Notes: generated by a model from the sequence alone, not told the origin. A stretch of 15,610 bases of DNA from Acidobacteriota bacterium (GCA_030550225.1 JAUQPV010000031.1:1-15610), one strand, 5' to 3'; numbered from the stretch's first letter, positions 5,789 through 13,426 are shown. Numbers and translations: made by a program.

Positions 5789-7267
5789 TTAGAAACCGCT
5801 GGTCTCCGGACGTTGATACCGAATGAGACGGTGGAGGAGACGTAATTCCAGGGGGTGCCGGTACCATCGGAGGTGATACCGCCAGGCGGCCGTCAAGCGG
5901 AGGACCCCCCGGGCCAGGCCCCGGAGCCGGGGGTCCGTGACTGTCGGGTAGTAGGCATTGATGACGTACTGGAAGTCCCGGATCTGCCGACGCAGGGGGT
6001 CCTTCAGCCAGGGCATGTGGACACTCCGCCGCTGGATGAACTCCTGCCACTGGGGGCTGAGCCACTCTTCCAGGGTCTCGGGGAATCGAAAGCCCCGGGC
6101 CTTCGCCTGCTCATAGAGTTCGCCGGCGACCGGGACCGGCGTATAGATGTATAGGACGATCTCGGCGTCAGGGTTGACCCGCTTGACCCGTCGGATGAAC
6201 TCCATCGTCTGGTACGCGTCGGCCTCCGGGTCCGGGGGGTTGCCGAGGACGAAGGAAAATTCGGGGACGATCCCGTAATGCCTCATCTTTTCGGCGATCT
6301 GCAGGGTCTTCTCGACGGTCGCCGTGCCGCCCTTGTTCATCCGTCGCAGGGTCTCGTCAGAGCCCGATTCGGCGCCCAAGAAGACCATCCGCAGGCCGCT
6401 GTCCCGCAGGAGGCGCCACGTCCGTTCCGAATAATGCAAGAGCGTGTCGATGCGGGCCTCTCCCCACCAGGCGACGCCGAGGTCCCGAATCCGCTCGGCG
6501 AATTCAGCCGTCCGGGCCTCATGGACAAAGAAGTTGTTGTCGTAAAACTCGACGGCGTTGGCCCCCCACTGCTCGACCAGGTCGCGCACGACCCGGGCCG
6601 TGCGTTCGGCCGACTGGGCGTACCAACGACCGTTGACCATATTGACGACGGCGCAGAAGTTGCAGAGGAAGGGGCACCCGTAGCTCGAATGATGGGCGAG
6701 CGTCCGAGTTCCCAGGAAGGTCCGCCGGACGTACCGAGGCATGGCGACTCGGTGATAGGGAAAGTCGGGCAGGCGGTCCGGATGGGGAATCGGGGCCAGG
6801 CCGCTCGAGACGACCTCGCCGGTCTGGGTATCCCGGTAAGCAAGGCCCGGGAGGGCCCTCGGGTCGTCGTCCCGCCGGAGGGCCTCGACGAGGGCCCGGA
6901 AGACGAGTTCCCCGTGACCCCGGACGACATAGTCCACGTAGTCGGCCCGTAAGCACACATCGTAATGCTGGGTCGGGAAGTAGCCGCCCCAGACGATGGT
7001 CAGGCGGGGATGACGAGCCTTGAGCCAGCGACAGACGGGAACGGCACCGGCCAGTTGGGGACCGGGCATGACAGTCACGCCCAGGACGTCAGCTCCCGTC
7101 TCCCGGACGGCCCGGTCCAGCGTGGCGATGGGGTCTGGCTCTAAGTTCCCGTCGATGACGACGTAGTCGTGCGCCCCCTCCAGGACGGCTCCCAATGCCA
7201 AGAGGGACAAGGGCAGGACCGGCTTCCGTTGGGGCGTGCTCGGCGGATTATACAAAACGATCGTCAC
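5789..7267 (-). CDS. B12-binding-domain radical SAM protein (COG1032 type)
   Basis: This 492-residue enzyme has an N-terminal Rossmann-like cobalamin-binding domain (TIVLYNPPSTPQRKPVLPLSLLALGAVL opens it, WGGYFPT and VVRGHGE follow) and a radical SAM barrel with CPFLCNFC at residues 198-205. Later come GAESGSDETLRRMNKG and a helical C-terminal tail. The adenosylcobalamin-type DxHxxG motif is absent, as in many class B radical SAM methylases and ring-forming enzymes. I chose GTG 7267 because GAGG lies just upstream. The longer frame to ATG 7312 would be translated from an octamer array and is unlikely. It is the third radical SAM gene of the minus-strand block, 57 bp downstream of the methyltransferase fusion. 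The substrate is unknown; methylation of an unactivated carbon is the usual chemistry but not proven. Confidence 0.88.
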   Translation of the reverse strand: MTIVLYNPPSTPQRKPVLPLSLLALGAVLEGAHDYVVIDGNLEPDPIATLDRAVRETGADVLGVTVMPGPQLAGAVPVCRWLKARHPRLTIVWGGYFPTQHYDVCLRADYVDYVVRGHGELVFRALVEALRRDDDPRALPGLAYRDTQTGEVVSSGLAPIPHPDRLPDFPYHRVAMPRYVRRTFLGTRTLAHHSSYGCPFLCNFCAVVNMVNGRWYAQSAERTARVVRDLVEQWGANAVEFYDNNFFVHEARTAEFAERIRDLGVAWWGEARIDTLLHYSERTWRLLRDSGLRMVFLGAESGSDETLRRMNKGGTATVEKTLQIAEKMRHYGIVPEFSFVLGNPPDPEADAYQTMEFIRRVKRVNPDAEIVLYIYTPVPVAGELYEQAKARGFRFPETLEEWLSPQWQEFIQRRSVHMPWLKDPLRRQIRDFQYVINAYYPTVTDPRLRGLARGVLRLTAAWRYHLRWYRHPLELRLLHRLIRYQRPETSGF

Positions 7268-7278
7268 GGTGGCCTCGG

Positions 7279-7320
7279 TATAGGACAATGAGGCAGTGAG
7301 GCCATAGGGCAATAAAGCAG
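7279..7320. repeat. Octamer array (5 units) between methyltransferase fusion and radical SAM gene
   Basis: Units of 8 bp: TATAGGAC, AATGAGGC, AGTGAGGC, CATAGGGC, AATAAAGC. They fill the gap upstream of GTG 7267. A decayed 7-bp tail (GTTGTTA, AGTGTTA, GATATTA) continues to about 7340 and encodes the last residues (IIISNT) and stop codon of the upstream methyltransferase fusion. Confidence 0.7.
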
Positions 7321-7323
7321 TTG

Positions 7324-9015
7324 TTAAGTGTTAGATATTATAATCGGGACGATGCGGTACACGGTCCAAATCTCCCCGAAACGGCGCCGTCGGGCGATGG
7401 GCTCGACGAGAAAGTCCCGAACCCGGAAATGCTGAAGAAAGCTTACCTCGTCCGAAACCGACGACAGGAGCACGAGGGCCCAGCCGTAGGTAGTCAGATG
7501 GTCTCTCAAGCCGGCGGCAAACCGTTCGATGACGTCCGTCGACCACAGGGCCCGCTCCAGATCGTCTCGGGGTTCGCCCCGTAAGTACGGCGGATTGAAC
7601 AAGACCACATCGAACCGCTCTCCCGGGATGGGCTCGAATAAGTCTCCCTGGTGCACCTCAACCCGGTCCTCCAGTCCGTGCAGGAGGACGTTTATCTGAG
7701 CGCATCGGACGGCCGTCGGACTGATGTCGACGGCTACGACCCGTCGGGCCCACTGAGCCGCAAAAACGGCGCCGACGCCCGACCCCGTGCCCATGTCCAA
7801 GACGGTGGAACCCGGCGGGATCCACCGCTCGTTCAGTGTTTCCGCCAGAAACTCACCGGTCTGGAAGATCTTCGGATTGAAGACCCCCGGGAGGACCACG
7901 ATGGGTTTGCCGGCGACCGTCTCCATCACGAGCCGGTTGTATCGATGCCGCTGGAAGACCCGGAAGTACCCCTGGGCCCACGCCCGCCCCGCGGCTCGCC
8001 GAACGCTTTCCAAGAACGCTGACGGATACGGGCGGGGTTTCCTCCGAACGGCTCCTTCGTCATCCTGCATCCCACCTCCCACATCTTGCATCCTGCATCC
8101 CACAATCACGAGGAACCGGGCCGGCTCCCGACGTCCCAAGAGCCGGGCCTGCCAGGGCCGTAGGGCCCAGCGCCACCCGTAAAACGGGCGGATGAAGGTC
8201 CACCGAAGGTCCAGCGCCTCTGCTAAGCCCTGAAGACGGTCATATGTCAGATAGTGCTCGCTGGGGAGGGCGTCCGAAGGGAATCCGTACCTACGAACGA
8301 ACTCGGCCTTCCGCTCTTGGACCATCTGGCGGCCGCTGGCCGCGTCCCGGTACACCGGCGAGTCCATGACGATGACCCGACCGTCGGAGCGCAGGACCCG
8401 TAGGGCCTCGGCCAGCGTGACCACGTAGTCCGTCGAGTAATGCAAAGAAGCGTTGAAAAGAGCTACGTCAAATTGCCCATCGGCAAAGGGCAAGCGGTCG
8501 AATTCGGCCTGCACGGGGAGAAAGGCCACGTCATAGTGCACGTGAGCGCCAAGACCGTCCCAGGTATTCGTGATCAGGTCCACGGCCACGGCGACGTGAC
8601 CCTGACAGGTCAAGCGATACGACAGCCATCCATTGCCGGCCCCGAGGTCCAGGACCCACAGGGGTCGACCCCGTCGGCGAGCCAGGGGATCGAGGACCCG
8701 ACGGACAAAGGTTTGGAAACTTTTTGCCCGAATCCGCCAGTCGGCCCGAAAGCGACCCGACCGGTCTTCGAACGGCAGGGCCCGATAGTAGGCCGGGTCG
8801 TCGGCACCCCGGCCTTCGGCCCGGCGGAGCGTCTCGTAGTCCCGAAGGAAAGCTCGAAAGAAGGCGGCCCGTTCAGGCGGCAGGAAACGCCATATACCGT
8901 CCACGCACGGATAGTCCACCCAGCAGGCCGGGCAGTGCATCGTCTCCGGTCCTTCGACCGTCAGCGGCCGACGACACCTCGGGCAAGCCCAGTGGAGTTC
9001 CTGAAGCCATTCCAT
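7324..9015 (-). CDS. Zinc-ribbon double SAM-dependent methyltransferase fusion
   Basis: This 563-residue protein has two class I methyltransferase folds. Residues 1-45 form a zinc ribbon (C11, C14, C28, C31; CPRC and CPAC). Domain 1 has motif I VLDLGAGNG at about 121-129, then DVALFNASLHY and a typical post-motif strand ending near FLVIVG at residue 306. Domain 2 has its own N-terminal extension, VLDMGTGSG at 405-413, VVAVDIS and the NPPY motif at 474-477, as in HemK/PrmA-like N-methyltransferases acting on amide or base nitrogens. The junction (about 303-319, CRMQDVGGGMQDDEG) is encoded by the heptamer array at 8061-8109, so the two were probably once separate genes. The start is uncertain: ATG 9015 sits close to the ribbon; ATG 9063 and 9057 are alternatives, the latter with GGTAGG upstream. 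The gene lies among radical SAM genes; substrate unknown. Confidence 0.85.
   Translation of the reverse strand: MEWLQELHWACPRCRRPLTVEGPETMHCPACWVDYPCVDGIWRFLPPERAAFFRAFLRDYETLRRAEGRGADDPAYYRALPFEDRSGRFRADWRIRAKSFQTFVRRVLDPLARRRGRPLWVLDLGAGNGWLSYRLTCQGHVAVAVDLITNTWDGLGAHVHYDVAFLPVQAEFDRLPFADGQFDVALFNASLHYSTDYVVTLAEALRVLRSDGRVIVMDSPVYRDAASGRQMVQERKAEFVRRYGFPSDALPSEHYLTYDRLQGLAEALDLRWTFIRPFYGWRWALRPWQARLLGRREPARFLVIVGCRMQDVGGGMQDDEGAVRRKPRPYPSAFLESVRRAAGRAWAQGYFRVFQRHRYNRLVMETVAGKPIVVLPGVFNPKIFQTGEFLAETLNERWIPPGSTVLDMGTGSGVGAVFAAQWARRVVAVDISPTAVRCAQINVLLHGLEDRVEVHQGDLFEPIPGERFDVVLFNPPYLRGEPRDDLERALWSTDVIERFAAGLRDHLTTYGWALVLLSSVSDEVSFLQHFRVRDFLVEPIARRRRFGEIWTVYRIVPIIISNT
8061..8109. repeat. In-frame heptamer array at the methyltransferase fusion junction (7 units)
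   Basis: Seven exact-spaced 7-bp units: CATCCTG, CATCCCA, CCTCCCA, CATCTTG, CATCCTG, CATCCCA, CAATCAC. Differences between units are mostly C/T transitions. On the minus strand they are translated as the linker that joins the two methyltransferase domains. This is the cleanest array of the window. Confidence 0.9.
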
Positions 9016-9190
9016 TGTAAAACGAAGTATCCCCGAGGACCCGTTTGGAAGGCCCATCTTCATAGGCCTACCGCCCGCCAAAATATCGGACCACAGACCT
9101 GCTTCTCCCATGTCGAGTCCCGTCGACCATGAGTCCACATCGGCTCACCGAACTTTTCCGGTACGCCACATGGGGAAACCCGGGACCGTG

Positions 9191-10108
9191 TCAGGTCCGG
9201 GGCCCATAGTCTACGGTCTGGGGGCTCTCCTTCACCAAGACCATCAGGTAGTGGTCGCCCAGCCAGGCCGCCAGCGGGAGATGGCGGATACGCCGTTCCC
9301 ACCGCTCGAGACGCTCCAGCAGACGGGGTCGTCGCTCGACCCAGTGACTCAAGTCCGTCGGAGGAAGCAGGACCCCGAGGCCGACCGTTTGGACAGGTCG
9401 GAAGTAGGAGCCAAATTCAGCCCGCAGACGCCTGGGCGAAGGATACCAGACGCGGAGGGTCGTCCCATTGCCGAGACGGGCTGGAGCCCCGGGCTGGAAA
9501 CGCCGAAAGGCCGTCCGGACCCGTCCGTGAAGCAGGTGCCACCCGACTTCCCACAGACAGAGAGGGCCCATCGGGACCAGGACGACGTAGCCGCTTGGCC
9601 GGACCCACCGCGCCAGGACCGACGCCAGGGCGCGACGGTCCTCGATGCAGTTTGGGACGCCGAAGTTAGCCAGGGCTCCATCCCACAGGGACGGGACGGA
9701 GTGACGAAGCGACGGAGTGACGAAACGATGGGGGGGCCGAGTAGCGAGGGATGAGGGGCGGGAAAACCAATCACCGAAGTCATCACCCCTCTCGTAGCCC
9801 GTATCCCGCATCTCGTTCAGATCCATTTGCACGAACTCGATGCGGTCGGCGACACCGGCGGCCTCGGCCTTCTCACGGGCGACGGCCAGCATGGCCGCCG
9901 AGGCATCCAGGGCCGTCACGGCAATGTCCCGCCGGGCCAGCCAGACGGCGTCCTCGCCGGTCCCGCACCCGAGGTCGATCACGCGGTCGCCCGGCTGAAA
10001 GACCCGTTCGAGGCAGTCCCAGACGACAGCCCGAAGCCGCCGGCCCAGGGGCCGATCCGTGAATCGGGTATCGTAGTGGACCGCCACAGCGTCGAAGGGA
10101 TGGGTCAT
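9191..10108 (-). CDS. Class I SAM-dependent methyltransferase with an array-derived insert
   Basis: This 305-residue methyltransferase has motif I VIDLGCGTGEDAVWLA beginning at about residue 43, the acidic ribose-binding strand VTALDASAAML, and FVQMDLNEM as motif III. ATG 10108 (MTHPFDAVAVHYD) is preceded by AGAGAGG 6 bases upstream and is preferred to the longer frame from 10126. The motif IV strand, WDGALANFGVPNC, should follow motif III almost directly. Instead about 42 residues (100-141, from MRDTGYERG to RHSVPSL) intervene, and this stretch is built from heptamer and octamer repeats (9686-9816). The insert sits next to the active-site strand and may impair or alter the enzyme. The C-terminal part (VLVPMGPLCLWEVGWHLLHG onward) suggests a lipid- or natural-product-type methyltransferase, but I cannot assign a substrate. 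It lies between two radical SAM/methyltransferase genes of the same block. Confidence 0.85.
   Translation of the reverse strand: MTHPFDAVAVHYDTRFTDRPLGRRLRAVVWDCLERVFQPGDRVIDLGCGTGEDAVWLARRDIAVTALDASAAMLAVAREKAEAAGVADRIEFVQMDLNEMRDTGYERGDDFGDWFSRPSSLATRPPHRFVTPSLRHSVPSLWDGALANFGVPNCIEDRRALASVLARWVRPSGYVVLVPMGPLCLWEVGWHLLHGRVRTAFRRFQPGAPARLGNGTTLRVWYPSPRRLRAEFGSYFRPVQTVGLGVLLPPTDLSHWVERRPRLLERLERWERRIRHLPLAAWLGDHYLMVLVKESPQTVDYGPRT
9686..9816. repeat. In-frame mixed octamer and heptamer array inside a methyltransferase gene
   Basis: The left part has 8-bp units (GGGACGGA, GTGACGAA, GCGACGGA, GTGACGAA, ACGATGGG). The right part has 7-bp units (CTCTCGT, AGCCCGT, ATCCCGC, ATCTCGT), the inverted form of the GATACGA/GATGCGA class at 5707-5734. 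Between them is degraded repeat-like sequence. The whole stretch is translated on the minus strand as about 42 extra residues and keeps the reading frame. Confidence 0.82.
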
Positions 10109-10127
10109 GCCCGGCCTCTCTACCATC

Positions 10128-10234
10128 GTGGTGACGTGATGTCGTGACGACGTGACGAAGCCAATCCCCTGGCCGCTTCGCCCCGGCGCTTCTGGTTGGA
10201 CCTCGTCACGCCATCACGTCGTCACGACGTCACT
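10128..10234. repeat. Pair of inverted octamer arrays in intergenic gap (hairpin)
   Basis: Left arm, four 8-bp units: GTGGTGAC, GTGATGTC, GTGACGAC, GTGACGAA (10128-10159). Right arm, four units of the reverse-complement class: TCGTCACG, CCATCACG, TCGTCACG, ACGTCACT (10203-10234). A 43-bp G+C-rich centre separates them. The arms would pair as a roughly 30-bp imperfect stem in DNA or RNA. It fills the gap between the second radical SAM gene and the methyltransferase gene and could attenuate, process or stabilise the transcript. The left-arm unit matches the octamers at 9701-9724. Confidence 0.82.
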
Positions 10235-10236
10235 TT

Positions 10237-11628
10237 TCATTCCACCTCCCGCCGTGTGAGCCACATTCCGACCCGTCCGATGCGGGCGTTGGCCCATGCC
10301 TTGGCCATTCGCCAGTAGTCGGGACGGGACCGTTGCCGTTGCTTATGCCACTGGACCTCGCCGACCATCCACCGGATGGCGAACGCATAGAACCGCCGGG
10401 AATGACGGCCGGCGACGGTAAGGTCCCGGTCCGAACCCTCGTCCCATGGCTTGCGGGCGACGATGCGGTCGGCCACGAGGTCGTAGTAGGGCGTTCCCTT
10501 GATGGGGTAAGCGACGGTCGTCAAGAAGACGTCGGGGTCGGCTTCCTTGAGGAACTCGACGGTCGCCTGGATGTCGGCCACGTCTTCCCCCTCGTAACCC
10601 AGCATGATGAAGACGCCGGTCTCGATTCCATACCGTCGAAGCAGGCGGATGACCCACCGCGCCCGCCCGGCGTTGACCCGCCGGTCCATGGCGTCCAAGA
10701 CTCGCTGGGAACCGCTTTCGACGCCGACCCACAGTCGGCGACAGCCCATCTCGGCCAGCGTGCGGACGACGTCCTCGTTGAGGCGGTCTTCCCGGGAGAT
10801 GGTCTCGAAGGGGACCCGCAGGCCCCGCCGTTTGAGTTCCTCGGCGTACTGGAAGAACCAGCCGTAGTGGATGGTGAACACGTCGTCGGCGTACCACACC
10901 ATATCGGGACGGTACGTCTGGACGATCATCTCCAGTTCGTCGGCGACGTTTTGGGGCGAGCGCCGTCGGTGGCTGTAGCCGAAGACGGCATGACTGCACC
11001 AAGTACAGGTGTACGGGCATCCTCGGGCCGTGATAAGCGACACGGAGCCCATCCCGTGACGTTCCCGCCAGACCCGGACGTACGTCGGGATGTCGATGGC
11101 CGCCCGGTCGGGAAATGGCAGGGCATCCAGGTCCGAAATGAAGGGGCGGGGGTCGGTCCGGACGATGCGCCCGCCGTCCTCCCGGTAGACGATGCCCCGG
11201 ATCGTTTCCATGCCCGTAGGCCCTTTCCGAAGCAGATGGGGGAGGAGCTCCTCCATCGTGAGTTCGCCTTCGCCGATGACGACGACGTCGGCACCCCGCC
11301 GGAGATACTCCTCGGCGTAATTGGCTGGCTCGGGTCCCCCCAGGACGACCGTCGCCCCCAGCTCCTTGCAGAAGCGGACCATACGAAGCACAGTGGGCCG
11401 AGTGAGCAGGTTGCAGTAAATCCCGACGACCGGGGGCCGCCTCTGCCGGATGTAAGTGACGAAGTCGTCCCACCGATGGAACGTCGTGTCGAAGACAGCC
11501 ACGTCGAAGCCCCGGGCCTTGAGGTAGGCCGAGATGTACAGGATCCCCAGCGGGGGATAAGGCTTCATGACGGCCCGCTCGTGGGGGTCCTCGGCCAAGA
11601 AGTAGCCATGAGTCAACAAAACGTCCAT
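10237..11628 (-). CDS. B12-binding-domain radical SAM protein (COG1032 type), paralogue B
   Basis: This 463-residue enzyme has a cobalamin-binding-like domain at about 1-130 (MDVLLTHGYF, KPYPPLGILYISAYL, VVLGGPEP, VVIGEGELTMEELL) and a radical SAM barrel with CPYTCTWC at residues 204-211, WYADDVF, GVESGSQRVLDAMDRRV and a later IMLGYEGED segment. The DxHxxG lower-ligand motif of B12 proteins is missing; DTTFHRWD stands in its place. I chose ATG 11628 (MDVLL) because GGGGTG lies 5 bases upstream; the frame extends to 11682 without a better signal. It is clearly paralogous to the upstream gene at 11750-13294 across the whole barrel. The two probably work on related or successive substrates. The reaction is unknown. 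Confidence 0.88.
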   Translation of the reverse strand: MDVLLTHGYFLAEDPHERAVMKPYPPLGILYISAYLKARGFDVAVFDTTFHRWDDFVTYIRQRRPPVVGIYCNLLTRPTVLRMVRFCKELGATVVLGGPEPANYAEEYLRRGADVVVIGEGELTMEELLPHLLRKGPTGMETIRGIVYREDGGRIVRTDPRPFISDLDALPFPDRAAIDIPTYVRVWRERHGMGSVSLITARGCPYTCTWCSHAVFGYSHRRRSPQNVADELEMIVQTYRPDMVWYADDVFTIHYGWFFQYAEELKRRGLRVPFETISREDRLNEDVVRTLAEMGCRRLWVGVESGSQRVLDAMDRRVNAGRARWVIRLLRRYGIETGVFIMLGYEGEDVADIQATVEFLKEADPDVFLTTVAYPIKGTPYYDLVADRIVARKPWDEGSDRDLTVAGRHSRRFYAFAIRWMVGEVQWHKQRQRSRPDYWRMAKAWANARIGRVGMWLTRREVE

Positions 11629-11749
11629 GGGGGCACCCCGGGTCCGGCAGTCCGGCCATTCGGCACCAGGGTAGCACGGCAAAAGGGAGTCCCCGGTCGT
11701 GCGACCTTACCGCCGTACTGTCCCCTTTCACGCTATCCGGGGCGGTCGG

Positions 11750-13294
11750 CTAAGCCTGAGGCGTCGGCGTGGCGGCTTCCTCCGGGCTGAGTTCCGTCGG
11801 GAGCGGCCCCATCCCGACGTGGGGCTTCCGACGGAGTCGGTGGAGACGGTGCCAGTCGAAGGGCAGGCTCAGAGCGTACCGGAACATGGCCAGCGTGTGG
11901 CGGAGGAATCGCCGCGGGGGGCGGCCGGGGTGGCGCAAAAACTGCCATAGTTCGGCCCCGTATTTTCGGACCCGAAACTCCTTGTGCAGGACGACGTGAA
12001 GTTGACGGTAAAAGGCCGTCGAGTAGGGACCCCGATACAGCATGGCCAGGTCGGCCGAGTCGACCCAATTCTGCCGCAGGCCCAACTGGTCTTTGACCCG
12101 CTCGTAAAACTTGGTCCCCGGCAGGGGATAGGACACGGAAATCCCGATGTCGTCCGGCCGGCAAGCTCGGACGAGGCGAAACGTCTGCCGGATGTCGTCC
12201 CATGTCTCCCCGGGGTAGCCAAACTGCAAGAAGAAGCCGACCTGGATGCCGGCCGCGTGCAGGCGCCGGGTGGCCTCGACGACTTGCTCGACGCGAATGC
12301 CCTTCTCCATGGCGTCCAGGATTTTCTGAGAGCCCGATTCGGCCCCGACCCAGACGATCTGGCAACCGGCCCGGCGCAATGCCTCGACTTCACCCTCCCG
12401 CAGGAGGAGGTCGGCCCGGCTCAAGCATTTGAAGGGCGTACGTAAACCCTGGGCTTCGACAAGGTCTGCGAACCGTCGGAGCCATCCGGGTTGGAGACCC
12501 AGGATGTCGTCGCAGAACCAGATATGGTCCGGGGCATAGGTCTCCTTCAGCCACCGGAGCTCGGCAACGACATTTTCTGGGCTCCGCACGTTGTACCGCT
12601 GACCCCAGATGGGCTTGGCACACCAGTTGCAGTGGTACGGACAGCCCCGCGTAGTAACCATATTCATCGAAAAGTACCCGTGCCGGCGGTGCCAGATTTC
12701 CCGATAGCGGTCGACGTCGACGAGGTCCCAGGCCGGAAATGGCAAGGCGTCGAGGTCCCGGATATCGGGCCGGCGGGGCGTCCGAATAAGGGTTCTACCC
12801 TGCTGGGGGTCGATGAAGGCCAGGCCAGGGATTTCCGGCAGGGGCGTGTCGGTCCGGTCCGTCAGTCGGTCCAGGAGTTCGCCCAAGGTGAGTTCGCCCT
12901 CACCGATAAGGACGAAGTGGGCTCCGTGAAGTAAGTAGAGTTCAGGGTGGTCCGTGGCGTCGGAGCCGGCGACGATGACGGTACAACCGCGACGGCGGGC
13001 CATCTCGATCATCGTGAAGGCCGCCTGCCGCATGCGGAGTAAGCACATCTTGGACAGGTAGTTGAAGTTGTCATCGTAGAGGACGGCGAAGCGGGGCTGT
13101 TCCCGGGCCAGGGCCCGGTCCCAGTCGGATTCGGACTCGGCTAACATGGCGTCGAAGAGGGCGACGTCATAGCCCCGTTGACGCAGGAAGGAAGCGGCGT
13201 ACAACGTCCCCAGGGGTGGGTACGGCTGCAGAGCCGCCCACATCTTGGGGTCCAGGCGCAGGTAATAAGACTGGCCCAAAAGGACCTGGTGCAT
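11750..13294 (-). CDS. B12-binding-domain radical SAM protein (COG1032 type), paralogue A, first gene of the block
   Basis: This 514-residue enzyme has a cobalamin-binding-like N-terminal domain (QPYPPLGTLYAASFLRQRGYDVALFDAM, VIVAGSDATDHPELYLLHG, LIGEGELTLGELL). The radical SAM motif CPYHCNWC is at residues 218-225, followed by WFCDDILGLQPGW, GAESGSQKILDAMEKGI and FLQFGYPGETWDDI. The C-terminal region is helical and basic. DxHxxG is absent, as in its downstream paralogue. GTG 13297 and ATG 13294 are adjacent; ATG is preferred because AGGG then lies 4 bases upstream. It is the promoter-proximal gene of the minus-strand block, 29-35 bases after the predicted transcription start. The gene after it is 121 bp away. 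Carbon methylation or a radical rearrangement is plausible; the substrate is unknown. Confidence 0.88.
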   Translation of the reverse strand: MHQVLLGQSYYLRLDPKMWAALQPYPPLGTLYAASFLRQRGYDVALFDAMLAESESDWDRALAREQPRFAVLYDDNFNYLSKMCLLRMRQAAFTMIEMARRRGCTVIVAGSDATDHPELYLLHGAHFVLIGEGELTLGELLDRLTDRTDTPLPEIPGLAFIDPQQGRTLIRTPRRPDIRDLDALPFPAWDLVDVDRYREIWHRRHGYFSMNMVTTRGCPYHCNWCAKPIWGQRYNVRSPENVVAELRWLKETYAPDHIWFCDDILGLQPGWLRRFADLVEAQGLRTPFKCLSRADLLLREGEVEALRRAGCQIVWVGAESGSQKILDAMEKGIRVEQVVEATRRLHAAGIQVGFFLQFGYPGETWDDIRQTFRLVRACRPDDIGISVSYPLPGTKFYERVKDQLGLRQNWVDSADLAMLYRGPYSTAFYRQLHVVLHKEFRVRKYGAELWQFLRHPGRPPRRFLRHTLAMFRYALSLPFDWHRLHRLRRKPHVGMGPLPTELSPEEAATPTPQA

Positions 13295-13329
13295 CACACC
13301 CTGCCAGCGGGGACGGGACCGACGGGTTC

Positions 13330-13358
13330 TTTATAAAGCTTTCGGTTTTCCTTGTCAA
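13330..13358 (-). promoter_or_regulatory. Near-consensus sigma-70 promoter for the minus-strand block
   Basis: On the minus strand, TTGACA (13358-13353) is followed by exactly 17 bp and then TATAAA (13335-13330). All six -35 bases and five of six -10 bases match consensus. Transcription would start near 13323 and leave a leader of about 30 bases before the radical SAM start. It is by far the best promoter match I found in the window. Confidence 0.78.
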
Positions 13359-13426
13359 ATGCGACTTGGATGGGACGGGCTATAGTCTTCGACAGGTCGG
13401 CGGATGGGCGGCCAACTTCCCCGCCG

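Noticed and set aside
9064..9137. Further upstream start at 9138 for the methyltransferase fusion and a possible heptamer array near 9112-9137
   Set aside because: The extension shows no conserved feature before the zinc ribbon and has no ribosome binding site. The heptamer-like pattern (units around GTCGACC, ATGAGTC) is too decayed to call.
9686..9816. Variable region of a diversity-generating retroelement
   Set aside because: There is no reverse transcriptase gene or matching template repeat in the window, and the changes are not limited to adenine positions. The pattern is strict period, not a long near-identical copy.
11691..11728. Possible terminator hairpin between the two radical SAM paralogues (AAAGGG/CCCTTT with inner GGTCG/CGACC)
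   Set aside because: The stem is interrupted by long unpaired sequence and the downstream T run is only four bases. It may be a weak structure, but I cannot support a terminator.
10333..11790. Long open frame of 485 codons on the plus strand opposite a radical SAM gene
   Set aside because: It is the antisense shadow of a clear radical SAM gene in a G+C-rich sequence and shows no domain, signal or ribosome binding site. Similar long shadows occur opposite most minus-strand genes.
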